Source: Halictus rubicundus
Taxonomy: Eukaryota > Arthropoda > Insecta > Hymenoptera > Halictidae
DNA length: 64,000 nt
NCBI RefSeq assembly: GCF_050948215.1
Contig: NC_135155.1
Coordinates: forward strand, 19,185,001 to 19,249,000
Direction of reading: 5' to 3'
The position numbers and the translations under genes are program-made. Under the pieces are notes generated by a model that ran no database searches, was not told the origin of the DNA, and saw only the letters and a list, made by a program, of their open reading frames with translations. Position 1 is the stretch's first letter, and each line of letters starts with the position of its first letter. Below are positions 21,056-33,404 of the stretch, piece by piece.

Positions 21056-24000
21056 ATGGGCAACACCACCACGAAGAACCACTACTCGAAGAGTCTGGCT
21101 GTCGGCAGCGGCTCCAGAAGACCACGCTGGGAGGGATCAGGTTAGACACTGCTTCAGAGCCCGTTTCCGTTTGCCCGACCCCGCCAAATATGTCAAAGAC
21201 CGCGCTTCCTCGGGGTTCGCTCTCGAGGGTCGAGGACATGTCATCTACGCCACCGGTCGCCATTTTGATCGGGAGTCGATCCACGACGGGAACACCTCGT
21301 GACAGCTATCTTTCGTTTCGAGTAACGTGTCGCTGTCGATTCAAAAGTGATATTAACGTGACGAGGATCATTCTGCGAGGGAAGAAGCATCCTGCGTGAC
21401 TGAGTTTCCGGTAACGGCGACTCACCGTGCGAGTGACGTGCGGTGCGCTGTGTTTGGGCTGGTTTTGATTGGCTTGCTTCGATAGTGGGATGATCGCTAA
21501 AATTAGGCTCCCTCCGCCGACTGATCTGTCAAGATCGCGCAACGTTTGAGTGATCGGTAGCGAACGCCGCGAGGGTAATTAGCAAGATGCTTTCGTTCCG
21601 CTCGCAGACTCGCCGCGCGACCGGGTTATTAATTTTCTGTTGATCAATATGAGTTATCGGTAGCTCCGATATCTTTCGAAGGTTTAGGATCTTCGTCTAG
21701 ATCTTCTTAGAATATTGACGATGAGTAATCGCTACGCTGCTTGAACTTCTATGGTAGTTTATCTGGACGTCCTGTATTTATTTACCGTCAAATCGACCGG
21801 CATCCAAAATTAACTCATGCGCCTCGGGGGCGTTTATTTTAATAATCGATGGCGGGCCTGATGAAAGGTAGCTGGGCTACACGGGAAAATTAAGTGAAAC
21901 CGTGAGTCTTACTATCGGAAAATACGAATGACAAATTTTGTTTGAAAATAATTATTAGTGTAATTAGTATACATTACAAAAAGAAAAAGACTAAACATTT
22001 GAATGGACATAATCATATTCACGGATGGTTATTTGGTTTGCATTCTTGTTATTTTTATCGGTTAATGTAAAATGGTGACATTAGCCGTAAAGTAAACCTA
22101 GGGTTAACAATGAAGCGACTCTGACGATCAGAGCGACGAAAGAAGTGACAAGGGGTTGATCCCAGGGAGTTATGTTCATAGGGGGTTGCAGGTCAGTATG
22201 AAAATGGGGGAAAACTGTCTGCAATAACGATAGGTATGCTGTACAATTGTATCGGAGACGCGTCGAGCCGGTGTCCGATGTCGGCTAGGAGTCTCGCATA
22301 GTTTTCCTACCCTGAGGACCGCACAGCAGTGGCCCTCGGATTGCCAAACGCTTCAAATTTTATTTTGGGAGCGCCACCTGCGGACCCGTGTCGAGAATCT
22401 GTGTTCTACGCATATGTGAGCATCGTTCTGGCACGTGCGAGCTTTCCGTGAACTTATTAACGACCGAACTCATTTATGCCATACTCCCTAAACATCACGA
22501 CATCGATCTATTTCAACACAGTGCACCGTCCATTCTTCCCTTCTCCACGGGGACGTAAGAATGGCCGATGTACGGCCGGAAGATACGATTAGGGAAGATC
22601 GTGATAGAAAGATTGTGGTTAAATTCTACAAAACACAGTTGAAACACAGTCGCGTGAAATATAGGTGGTTGACGGCATGCGGCCAGCGTGTTTAAAATAG
22701 TAAATTAAATTAATAAATTACTGTAAGTAGACGAAATTTTGATCGAAACGTTGCCGTTTCTGTCGGTTTCTTTCCTCTTTCCTCGATGAAATAATATCGT
22801 TAAAACGCTAAATCTACGATAACCAATATTTATCTCGCAAATTGTCCAACTTTGACAGCTGTGAATAAGTGAATGAGCGAATGAATACTTAACCCTTAAC
22901 TATCATAGTATAATGGGGTCTTTCATGACCCTAACAAATTTGTTGTACACTTTTAATTTAAATATCGACAATTTGTCGAAAATCGGAAATGAAATACTTG
23001 TTGGATCCACTGTGTTTTTATTTTGAAGAAAATTAAATCTACCGTATGAGCCACGAATCAATGTGGAACAATGTCTTTTTATTCGTTGAAGTTTTTGTTA
23101 ATCGATCGAGCGAATAAAAAGACTATTCACGTTTTGCGAAAAAGTGTTTTTCGAAGGCACCGTGTGAGGCAAGAAGACATGATTGGGGTCCCGTTTCAGG
23201 GCTTCCAGCACCGCCGGGAAAGCCGATTTTAATACCAGGTGCAGACGAATCCCAGCCGGAGGTGGTGGCCATTCGTTGGGAGAGGTCACCGAGTAACGGT
23301 GGCTCGGCCATCGTTGGATATCTTGTCGAACACAGACGACTCGGATCGCAGCATTGGGTACGCAGCACGCCAGGGTTATGCACCTTCCCGGAACTGACCT
23401 TGAGCGGCCTCGAGCCTGGATGGCGCTACCAATTCAGGGTCAGGGCGCAGAACGCCGTGGGTCTCTCGCGGCCCAGCGAGATCTCGGATCCGCTGACTGT
23501 GACCTTGCAAAGGTCCGCCGCATCTCCACCATCCTTCGACCTTGAGCTCAAGGACACGACCGTCCTCGAAAACGATCAGGTGTTTATCCCTTGAGATTAT
23601 TAGGTTATCATGTGGTACGTCCATTTCAACTGAAACATGTTTTAAAATTGATTACACGTGTTAAGATTATTAGACCTACAATCAGGGACAATGTTAAGCG
23701 GACACTCTTGAAAAACGCTTAACTTTTTTAAGATTGGTCCAAATGAATTGAATTTTTCTTAGATGCTGGACAAAGATGTCTTTAGATTGAAATTGGTTGG
23801 GATGATAAAGAATGAAAAAGTGATGATTTTTCAACATTAATGATAATTTAAAAGATGCATTTTGTAGATTCCGGTAACGATAAAGGAAAATTTTGAATCT
23901 GTTTTTATTTTCAGGCTGAATTCGTTGTGCGATTTACTGGTTCGCCGCTGCCGAAAATTTCGTGGTTCAAAGATGGCTTTGAAATTTTCAGCAGCAGGCG

Positions 24001-27000
24001 AACTAGAATCATCACGGACAGCGGTAGAAGCGTTCTCCTAATTCACCAAGCCGCGCTGAATGACGAGGGTGAAATCAAATGTACAGCTACTAACAGAGCC
24101 GGCCACACTAGCACCAAAGCTAGACTAATTCTGGAAGGTGTGCAGGACATTCCACTTAATTTTCTCTTTTTATTTAGTTGTTAATTCCTGTATAGTAGTC
24201 CTTTATTTAATATTTAACCCTGGAGAAACTTCGAGGGACTTTGATGTCAAACATATGCAATGCTATTCTGTTAAAGCTATTACTTTTTACTGCTCGTGTC
24301 TTCAAGATTGATATTAAAGAATCGCTTTCAGTTACCAAAAATATTTTTAATGAAGTTTGTTTAATGCTCGTATTGTTCGACAATATTAAACCGTGCGACA
24401 GAAATTTTTGGGACAATCTAATATGTATATTGCACTCTGGAATTTTTCGTAGTGAAATTTTCGAGCAGTAGAAGGGAAGTGTTTTCAATTGTCGATTTTG
24501 ATTGATTTTTTAATTACCCAGCACCTCCAAAAATACGACTTCCACGTCAATACGAGGACGGTCTCCTTTTCGAACAGGATGAGACTATCAGATTGAAAGT
24601 GTCGATGGCTGGAAGACCTCCGCCCTCTGTGATGTGGTATCACGACGGGGAATTGATATCCGATGACAACAGGCACATCTTCGAAACGATGGACAACGAA
24701 GCGATTCTAAAGATACCGGATGCCAAGCGCATTGACAGGGGAGAGTACACGGTCAAAGCCATAAATAAACTTGGGGAGAACATATCTTCATTTCTAGTTA
24801 CAGTCACAGGTTAATATAGTAGCACAACCAATATGGCGATTCGTTGAACGCATATATTCTTCCCTCGAACGGAAGGCTAGTTCCAACACGCTGTAAATAT
24901 AATTCATCAAAGAATATCATTTCTGATCCGTTTTATATCCCACTAAATAAGTCTACATTTGTTAACTATTACTAGATTGCGGATTTTCTGCATATATATA
25001 GCAAAAATGAATAGGCAAAAGACCACATAGTAAGGCATTGAGTATTATACTATCAGAGTAGTAAGACTGTTATATTATTTACAATCTGCTAAAATGATTG
25101 AGAAAGGGAATAAATTTCTATTTAACGCCTGTTTGTTGCAAGTCAGGTAGAACAATTTTTTGTTAAATAACAACCAGTGTGTGACACGTTAACGTGATTA
25201 TTTAACGTAGAAATATATTTTCAGATCGACCTGCTGCACCTGGTAAAGCTACGATCACCATGACTTTGGGCAGGTCAGTGACATTGTCGTGGAACGAACC
25301 GGAGGACGACGGTGGTTGCAAAATAGGAACATATATCGTCGAGTATTATAGAGTACGTTACACAAATGTTACTGTATCGATCCTTGTGAAATGGCATTCC
25401 TCTAACAGACGATTGACTATAAATAATTGTCCCTTAGGTTGGCTGGGATGTTTGGTTGAAAGCAACCACCAGTAGACAGACCAAAGCGACGTTATCGGAA
25501 CTGATCGAGGGATCGGAGTATAAATTTCGAGTGAAAGCTGAGAATCCTTACGGCATGAGCGAGCCCAGCGAAGAAAGCGATGTGATCTTCATTCCAGATT
25601 TAAAAAGAGGGTGCATCGATCAAAGAAAACTTACTAAAGCAAATTAATTTATAGATAAAGATTGTTAGGTTAAGATTTTAATGTTGATGCTTTTCTCTTG
25701 GAAAACAGTATAGTGTCGCCTTCCATGGGCGGGAAGTCGCAAAGTCAGCGAGAAATCAGATCACGCGAGAAACGAGAGGTGAGCTTTGCTGTGCCAACCC
25801 AGAGAACCAGAAGTTTGACAAGGGAAGAAGGTCGTGCGAGAGACGAAGACGACGAAGGACGCTTTGGTCCAAGCAGTCGATCCGCATCAGCTCAAAGACT
25901 CAGCAGATCATCCAGAGCGGACAGCAGAGTCACATTTGCTCTGGACACGGTGGACAAGCCAGAGACGCCGGTGCCTCCGGCCAGATCGAGGGATCATTCC
26001 AATTCAAAGCACGATAGTCGGTCCGAGATTCATGTAGATCGTTCGAATATTAGTAACGACGTACCGAATACAGAGGCAAGTCGTTCACCGCTATATTATA
26101 TTATATTATGTTGCTTTCACAGAGTTAAATACATTTAAAACTCAAATGATCACGTTACTAATAATAATGATGTTTCAAACAGATCGTAACTCAAGGAAGA
26201 GATAGTGTAGCAACCACGCCAACCTCCACGACCGTGCCAGTGTCGCCGCCCATCATGGACGAGCCCCTCAAACGACCAATCTTAAGAGAGTCTCGATCGC
26301 GATCAGTTTCCGTATCGAGAGAGCGTAGTATGTCACCTCTATCGATGCCTAAAATTCAAGAAGAAGACAGTTCCATGAGGTCTACGCCTCCTATTCGCCC
26401 TTCACTGAGTTTGACCCTGAGAAAACAGCAAGCGATAGTCGATGAACCAGAACCGCCGTTCACGAAGAGCCACTCCTTGGACGAAAAACCAAGTTCGCCG
26501 TTAACTCCGAGAGAGGATGACGAATCTGTATTGCATGGAAGCTCGGAGTTCATGTTGGTTTTGTACCCTGATGATCAAGACGGGAACGTCGATGATATAC
26601 CGAAGACTTTAGGTAAAGTAATGCTAATACTAACTAATTTACAATTTAACTCAAAACTTTCGGCAAAGTAATGTTAATTCAAACTCATTTTTATAATGTA
26701 CATCGACAAAAAAATACAGTAACGAACCTCGTATGTCCTGTATAAATAAAAGAAAATTGAAGTCGATATTGTTGGCAGCAATAAGTACTTTCGGAACGAT
26801 TGATCGGTACATGAAATCGCTTCTAAAATGTCTGCAGATGCAACACAGAGCGCATCCGAAGACGTGGAGGACATAGAAGACCTGATTCCACCACCGATGT
26901 CGCTATCGTTGCCAGAGCTGTTCAGCGTGGAGCATCAAGTGGTGGAGACTCTTCGGGAAGCGGTCAGCTCCACGGAGTTGCTTCACGAACGAGCAATGGA

Positions 27001-29050
27001 GCGGTTCTACCGTGCAGTAGCAGCCGAAGAGGCTTCCGAGGTTGCGAAAAGGAAAACTCAAGTCGAAAGGAAAACGGGCGAACTGGCAACAACGATAGAA
27101 GAAAAGACAGACGCGGACATCGACAATCCGGACGCGCGGCGATCATCTATCTTGCGCAGACTCTCAAACCCTGGAGTAGCCGCGCAGAACCTGATCAGCT
27201 GGCAGGCGAAGAAGAATCGTCGAAGATCCAGCGAAGGTCAGCCGGAGACTCTGAAGTTACCGTTGAAACTGATAACCCCGAGTAGTACGCTGCCCATGGT
27301 GGAGGCTAGGTCTGATCCAAATCTGCCGAGTGATTCCGAGGCTCCAACAGGTGGTTGGGGGTTGGACAAGGAGGACGAGGCTGCGACGCAGCTGCGCAGG
27401 TGGCACGAGGCCAACGTGCTATTGGTTGTTGAGAAAGAGGAAGAGAAATCGATGCCCTGGCAAGTTGAGGCCAACGAGGAAGCTTCCAGCAACCAAGGGG
27501 TGGCCAACCAACCGCAGGTTCGGCCAATCGCGGAGACAAAATCGGAGCAAGAGGAGCTGGAAAATGAGGAATTAGAGAGTGTCGAGACTTCCGAGGAGTC
27601 GTCCGAGGAAGTTAGCAGCGCGGACAGCGAAGACTTGAAGCTGCTCAAAGCCAGAATCCTTGCGAGACAGGTGCTAGAGGAGGAAGACACGTACCATCCG
27701 CGAGGGAGACCCGTTCCTCACGTGGAACCCGAGCCTCTATCGATCCCTACCCACAAAATACCAATTCTAGACGTGACACCACCCACACCGACCCTATCGG
27801 GCCCCGCGTCGCCGACGAACGTGGTTCCCAAATCGATCCTGAAGAAGCCGAAAGAGGATCAACCGATCCCTGTCAACAGCTTCGGCAGACCCATACCTCC
27901 TGAGAAACCCATTCGGAAAGTCCCACCCGTGCAACCTGTTCACCCAGTGATGACGCACGAAGAGGACATCGGCGACGCGCAACCAGCAGCTGAAACGCTG
28001 AAGACGCCTGTTCTGTCGGAATCCGATACCGATAGCATGATGTCGGCTGGAGAAGCGGCGAAAACTCGGAGGATTCAGGCGAAGATGCGATCGACAACAT
28101 CCGAGGAAGAGATCGACGAAGAGGACATCGAAGCACGAATGGCGGTTGTTAATCACTACACCGAGATCGTCAGGGAGCACTCTTCCAGTCGTTACAATTA
28201 CAGGGGTTCCGAGGAGAGGAAGTTTGGCGACAGTCTAGCTGGTTCTCGAAGATCATCCTTCTCCGAGGAACAGGATAAGAGCCACTTGAACAAGAACCGG
28301 GCAGAGTCGCTTAAGAAACAAGAGACGAGAGAACCGGAAAGGCAGCGAACAGTGGCGAAAATAGAGAAGATCGATAAATCGGCGAAGCAAGACGACCAGA
28401 AGCCCAGAAGAAGCGCTCGCTCCCGAGGAACAACTCCTGCGAGGGACACCAAGACCCCTGTCAGATCCACTCGACCCGAGTCTAGAAACCAGTCCCCGGC
28501 ACCTAGATCGAGGAACGTGTCTGTCGAAAGAGGCGGTGCATCTTCAAGGTCGTCCTCGAAGACCAGGGCCCGTGCTCCCTCTCAAGATAGAAGACCCGTG
28601 TCTAGAATGGGGTCCGAGGATCAACGATTGGCTAGAGAAAAATCCGTCGACGACGAACCTCGTAGGTCTAGGAAGCCGTCACACTCGAGGTCCAGTTCCA
28701 GAGACAGAATCAGACCAGAGACACCTGTGAAGATGAAGATGGAGCGGCTACAGAAGGCACTAGGGAGCAAGAAGTACAGAGCTCCCTGGCGTGACTCGGG
28801 CGTTGAGAAAGAGTACCCCCAGAGTCGAATGAACGATGAACAGCTGGCGCTAGAAGCCCAGAAGAACGTTAGGTTCACGGTCAGCTATGTTACCGATCTG
28901 ATCCTGCTGATGGCCGCTGTCTACGTTTACCTGTTCAAGAAAGAAACCCTGGCCATCCCGTTCATAGCGCTCCTCTTGTACAGGAGGATTCAGCACGAGA
29001 TACGGGGGCGAGTCTCGCGCGGCTGGTGGTGGTCCAAACAAAAACAATGA
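21056..29050 (+). CDS. Fn3-Ig-Ig-Fn3 protein with C-terminal membrane anchor, 9 exons, complete
   Basis: Exons: 21056-21140, 23200-23579, 23915-24137, 24522-24809, 25225-25352, 25438-25610, 25709-26075, 26183-26612, 26838-29050. They sum to 4287 nt (1428 aa) with consistent phases. The start has a strong context (GACCATGG) and begins MGNTTTKNHYSKS, matching the N-myristoylation pattern. Residues about 30-140 are Fn3 (IRWERSPSNGGSAIVGYLVE); 141-230 Ig (ISWFKDGFEI, DEGEIKCTATN); 231-326 Ig (VMWYHDGELI, DRGEYTVKAIN); 328-422 Fn3 (LSWNEPEDDGG, YKFRVKAENPYG). Residues about 423-1340 are Ser/Arg/Glu/Pro-rich and likely disordered, with SRSxS motifs. Residues 1371-1391 and 1396-1406 are hydrophobic, separated by KKET, followed by an Arg-rich, Trp-containing tail: a C-terminal hairpin or tail anchor. 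The module order recalls muscle A-band Ig/Fn3 proteins; function is inferred. The exon at 25709 ends with a GC donor. The orthologue could not be named. Confidence 0.9.
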
Positions 29051-29770
29051 CATTTCTCGCGGTTATTCCGAGATTAAGAGGTTCCTCGCGATCAGCTGGG
29101 GATCCAGGAAATCTGCTATCTGCACGATAGATCGATGAACCTTGGGATTCTTCAGGAACGGTTTCGAAAATAACGGTTTAATAATTACGAACCATTACGG
29201 TAATAATTATGTCCATTTTGGTTATAGAACACCATTAATTTTAGAGGAATTTAGGAAACGCGGGAAATTTGAATTGTTCAGGATAATTTTGGACATTTTA
29301 AACGATGGTTTTATTTTAACTATCGAATCAATTGTATAAAATATTTTGGAAACTTCGTAATGGTTTAGCGCGTTCGAAATGTTTATTGAAAAGTAGAAAA
29401 GGTTTCATGAATAGACTACTACGTCAATTAATGCGAGACAGCAATAGTAACGATAGCTTCGAGAGCCAACTGTTCGCAGCCAATTCTTGTATTTCATTCA
29501 GGAACCATACCAAACAAGTACCAAAGAAGATAGCATAATATACGTGTACGTGTCAAGAGAGTAACTATATCGTCAGTTGCATACTATTATAAATTATTGT
29601 TATTTATTCTTATTTATTATGAATATTCTTACTGTCTTTACTCGTAATAAATATTTACAAAATTCTGTTGAATTTAAATTATGCATTTGTTTTATTTTGT
29701 CAAACCTGCCTTTAGTAACTCTGCTTCGAAATAGTATAATCATGAGTGCCTTAAATGGTAAATAAAGCAT
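29051..29770 (+). other. 3' UTR of the Fn3/Ig gene with two AATAAA signals
   Basis: AATAAA hexamers occur at 29646-29651 and 29761-29766 on the coding strand, 600-720 nt past the stop codon. Either could define the transcript end. No other coding content is visible. Confidence 0.45.
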
Positions 29771-30279
29771 TATAACACCCGATGAACCAATGCTAATCAG
29801 ACCCTAGAAAACAGATAATAGTTAAGTATCTCCTTGTTTAATTAGTCAACAAACATGGATAAAATTTAATATATCGAATATTGAGTAGCAAATGTTCTAT
29901 TTCAGTTTAAATCGTGTGTATAAATTCGAATAGGAACAGTTTTTAAAACAGTGTTAAAAGTAGTATTTTTTTGGAACAATACCAGAAATAATTGATCTTT
30001 ATTCTGATTTAATATTTTTTATCATTTCTGCATCTACGACGTAGTAACCTAAACGATACATACTTTTGGCAATGTATTATACATTTTTTCATGGAAATAA
30101 TTGTGGCAAGAGTAATCGAATCATTGTGCACCGTGTAGATTGAGCATGAGAAGCGTCCGATGCCCGAAGATTAAAAAGCATTGGCGCGCGAAGTTACATC
30201 AAGGTATGCGATAGAGCCGGGCCGAAGAAAGAGGGAAGAGGGTGACAGCGAAGAGCCGCGTTATCCGGGGCGGAAGATG

Positions 30280-30280
<1 letters not shown>

Positions 30281-30330
<50 letters not shown>
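30281..30330. repeat. GA microsatellite within duplication copy 1
   Basis: A (GA)n tract with AAAG interruptions at both ends. Confidence 0.9.
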
Positions 30331-30332
<2 letters not shown>

Positions 30333-30749
30333 AAAAGAGGCGTAGGACAGCACACATCGTGATCGTGCGTACGACGCATGTGCGCGTTTCGTTAAAACGA
30401 CGAAGCCGAGAGTGCCGTGTCTTTGATATCAACGTAGATCTTCCTATTGGACCCAATGCAAATAGTAATTCGAACTGGCTTGCAGAAAATTAGAATTCCG
30501 TCGGGACGTCCGTGAGTGTGTATTCGAATGTACCGAAATCCCGGCAGCCGAGGGTAAAACTTACGAAAAAGCTTTTCGTGCCGCTTCCGAGCAGCTAAAT
30601 CCTGATTTCGAACCAGTGTGCGTCGGGATTGAGACGCGTCCGATGCCCGAAGATAAAAAGCATTGGCGCGCGAAGTTACATCAGGGTATGGGATAGAGCC
30701 GGGCCAAAGAAAGAGGGAAGAGGGTGACAGCGAAGAGCCGCCTGAAGCC

Positions 30750-30795
30750 GGGGAGAAAGAGGGAGAAAGAGGGAGAAAGAGGGAGAAAGAGGAAG
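30750..30795. repeat. 10-bp minisatellite within duplication copy 2
   Basis: About four tandem GGGAGAAAGA units occupy the position of the GA tract in the sister copy. Confidence 0.85.
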
Positions 30796-31195
30796 AAGAG
30801 GCGTAGGAGAGCGCACGTCGTGTTGGTGGACACGGCGCATGTGCGCGTTTCGTTAAAACGACGAAGCCGAGAGTGCCGTGTCGAGACGATTTTAGACCGG
30901 AGCAGGGCCTCCTGCCGTCAGATTTCGTGGCGCAGGGTGTGCTGTGCCACGGGTCAGGAGTAGAAGAGGTCGCCGGAACAGGAAGATCGCCGGTCAAGAG
31001 AAACAGGCACCGGGGAAAACGCGGTGTGCTGCAAAAACCAACGCGACACACGCTCGTCTGGATTAGGCTCCCTCCCCTGAAGAAGAAACGAATCCGCACC
31101 AATCTGCACGAATCTGCACGGCCCCGGGGAGAGTAATGTCTATGCGTGGAGAAGTTGGTCTTCGTATCATCTGACGAGATGACCTTAACAGGTAA

Positions 31196-31197
<2 letters not shown>

Positions 31198-31249
<52 letters not shown>

Positions 31250-31277
31250 ACTCTCTCCCTCTATCTATCTATCTATC
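31198..31277. repeat. CT microsatellite followed by (CTAT)n
   Basis: A long (CT)n tract runs into about four CTAT units. It begins 6 bp after the candidate donor GTAAGC, so it would sit at the very 5' end of an intron. Confidence 0.9.
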
Positions 31278-31520
31278 TCTCTCACTCTGTCTTGGAACGC
31301 GATTGAACGCCGGTCACCGGCCACTTTGTACCGAGATCATGCAAACGGCGCACCGATGATCATGATCGCGAACCGCGCACACGCACCTGGACGCAGTGGA
31401 TTCGGCAAAAATTTGCCTATTTTATTGCTAGATTACGGCTTTTTATGCGAAATATACACTTTTCAAATCGATCGCGAGAGACACGAATTAACATGTTCGC
31501 GACCACCGTCACAGACAGTG

Positions 31521-31549
31521 CAGTGGCTGTGAAAAGTATTCGGATACCC
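31521..31549. mobile_element. Possible solo Tc1-like terminal repeat
   Basis: CAGTGGCTGTGAAAAGTATT followed by CGGATACCC resembles the CAGTGGC...AAAAGTATTCGGA termini of Tc1-like elements (family knowledge). No matching inverted end or transposase was found nearby, so this would be a fragment. Confidence 0.3.
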
Positions 31550-32299
31550 TTTAAAAACAAATAACTTTCTTTCTAACTTTCTTTATGGAGGCTTGAGGTT
31601 GTGTGAGAGTTTAGAAGGCAAAAGAGTTTAGAAGCTTTTAATGCAAAAGGAAGCTTAAAAATTTTGTTTTGCAAAATCGTCGTAAAGCTTCCATTCTGTA
31701 TAGCACATTTATTAAAAATCCTATTAATAGTCTTCCAGTGGTTAAAGTATTAATTACATTCTTCCAATATCTACGCAGTTTTGGGTTTTACTGATTCTCA
31801 GTTTCACCATAAATACATAAAGTACGCAGTATAGTTATTCTACCAGAGGACCGATGGGAACCGATTCACTGGTCGGTTTTTAATGTACTTATTTATCAGA
31901 ATGCCGGCGAGCGACATACGCGTGCGCGTGCGAAATTCCGATCGCGCCGATTCACGGTGGTCCCAAATCAGTATTTAGCAGCTCGGTATCAATATAAGTA
32001 ACTTTTTTCGAACTATAAGCGTCATTAGGTACAGTAAATTAATCAAGCAGTATTTCAACACTAAATTTTCGATTTGCGAAAAATCGTCGATATTTAAACT
32101 GCGATTATTTCTTTAAAACGATTAGTACAACGATAAACCTCGTCTTATTTTGAGACTTCTACTTCCGTAGATTATTAAGACAGTCGAAAATGCTACCGAT
32201 CGAAGCGCCTTTAAATACAGTTCTTCCATTCATAATTTTAGCAAGTTGATGACTAAATGCCAATACTTTTAAATGTCTTTTATCTTTCTACTCTTTCAT

Positions 32300-32595
32300 A
32301 TTTCACCTACTCATTCTCGTCGTAAATGCACAAAATCCACAGTTCACCATTCAGTGATGGTTACATTGAGGATTGTTATGCAAAATAAAATTGTCTGCAT
32401 CGATTACTGGAAATAGAAGCGCAATAAAAAAGGATTTCATATCTTCTTACTTTGAATAAGTTCGAAGTACATATTTTTGTCGGAAATGCATAAAATTCGC
32501 AGTTTACTAATGAGCGACGAGTGGACTGCAAATTGTTATGCAAAATAAAAATACTCGGCATCGATCGCAAAAAATAGATGTTCAATAAAACAAAA
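32300..32595. repeat. Two tandem copies of the AT-rich dispersed repeat
   Basis: Copy 1 (about 32320-32405) and copy 2 (about 32478-32565) each contain AATGCAyAAAATyCrCAGTT followed 45-60 bp later by TTGTTATGCAAAATAAAA and then GCATCGAT. The period is about 155 bp. The same signature occurs near 3130, 3255, 7937 and 31807. Confidence 0.6.
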
Positions 32596-33404
32596 ATGCT
32601 TTCACGCTTTATAATTCTAATGATTTGGGAATAATATAACAGTGCTCTTCGTGTTCTTCTTAATTCAGCAAATAATTCGTTCGCTTTATTGTGTCATCCG
32701 CGTTAGTATAAACCGTATACGATGTTTACGTTGATTGTGACAAACGTCTCCCTGAATGTTTATAATTAAAGATTCGGTTCAAAGGTTAAATTCTTCAAAT
32801 GTTCTTACCGTTTCGCAGTTTCCTCTGCTCATTTTTCTGATAAATGCACAAACTTGAATAAGACTCGACATATTTCATATAAATAAATACGATTAATACA
32901 TCAAGTGCGATTCGCGTTGAAATTTGTTTCGTTCGACTGGTCTATGCGTAGAAACGAAACTCTCGAACTGGTGAAATGTTGCGGCGCGGCGGGGCCACGG
33001 TGCGATTGGCACGAAATTCGCACGGGATAACCCGGGGTTTCTTTGAACGGCCGATCGAACGGTTCGGAACGTGTCTCTGGTTTTATTTTCTTAAGCGATT
33101 TCCCTCCGGCGTGTTTTCCTCGCGCACAGGTATCTATATTTATGCCGCGCGTTTGCATGCACGTATGTAGGTACCGAGGCGGCGATTTCGATCGGCGGCC
33201 ACGTGAGACCGCCGAAATACCAGGTAGTTCGCGAATAATAAATTTTCGCCTACGGATTCTAACGCGGTTGACGCGTTGATTCTCGGGGGCTGCGTCTCCC
33301 CGCCTAGCATTAATTATAATATAAGCGGCCTGGTGCGGGGCCGTTCGCGTTGCCGGTTGCACATTTTCGCGTGACACGCTAGTAATGACCCATTTCGTTA
33401 TGCA

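Larger units (their letters stand above)
30138..30882. repeat. Direct duplication of a GC-rich block (30138-30420 and 30627-30882)
   Basis: The two copies share long near-identical segments: CGTCCGATGCCCGAAGA, AAAAGCATTGGCGCGCGAAG, GAGGGTGACAGCGAAGAGCC, and TGTGCGCGTTTCGTTAAAAC followed by GACGAAGCCGAGAGTGCCGT. They start about 490 bp apart. In the middle, copy 1 carries a long (GA)n tract whereas copy 2 carries a 10-bp repeat (GGGAGAAAGA) instead. High identity outside the microsatellite points to a recent duplication. Confidence 0.8.
29771..33404. other. Intergenic region upstream of the giant gene
   Basis: Mostly AT-rich, apart from GC-rich blocks at 30140-31200 and 32940-33400 that may be promoter or untranslated exon sequence of the downstream gene. 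A strong splice donor (AACAG|GTAAGC) sits at 31191/31192 at the end of the GC-rich block, so a 5' UTR exon ending there is plausible. No supported coding exon was found. Confidence 0.4.

Noticed and set aside
20530..21284. Minus-strand frames of 180 and 224 codons over the CT tract
   Set aside because: They are antisense to the 5' exon of the Fn3/Ig gene and include long simple-repeat translation.
26828..29050. A stand-alone 740-codon gene
   Set aside because: A TGTCTGCAG acceptor lies inside the start of this frame at 26837, in phase with the preceding Fn3/Ig exons, so it is the last exon of that gene.
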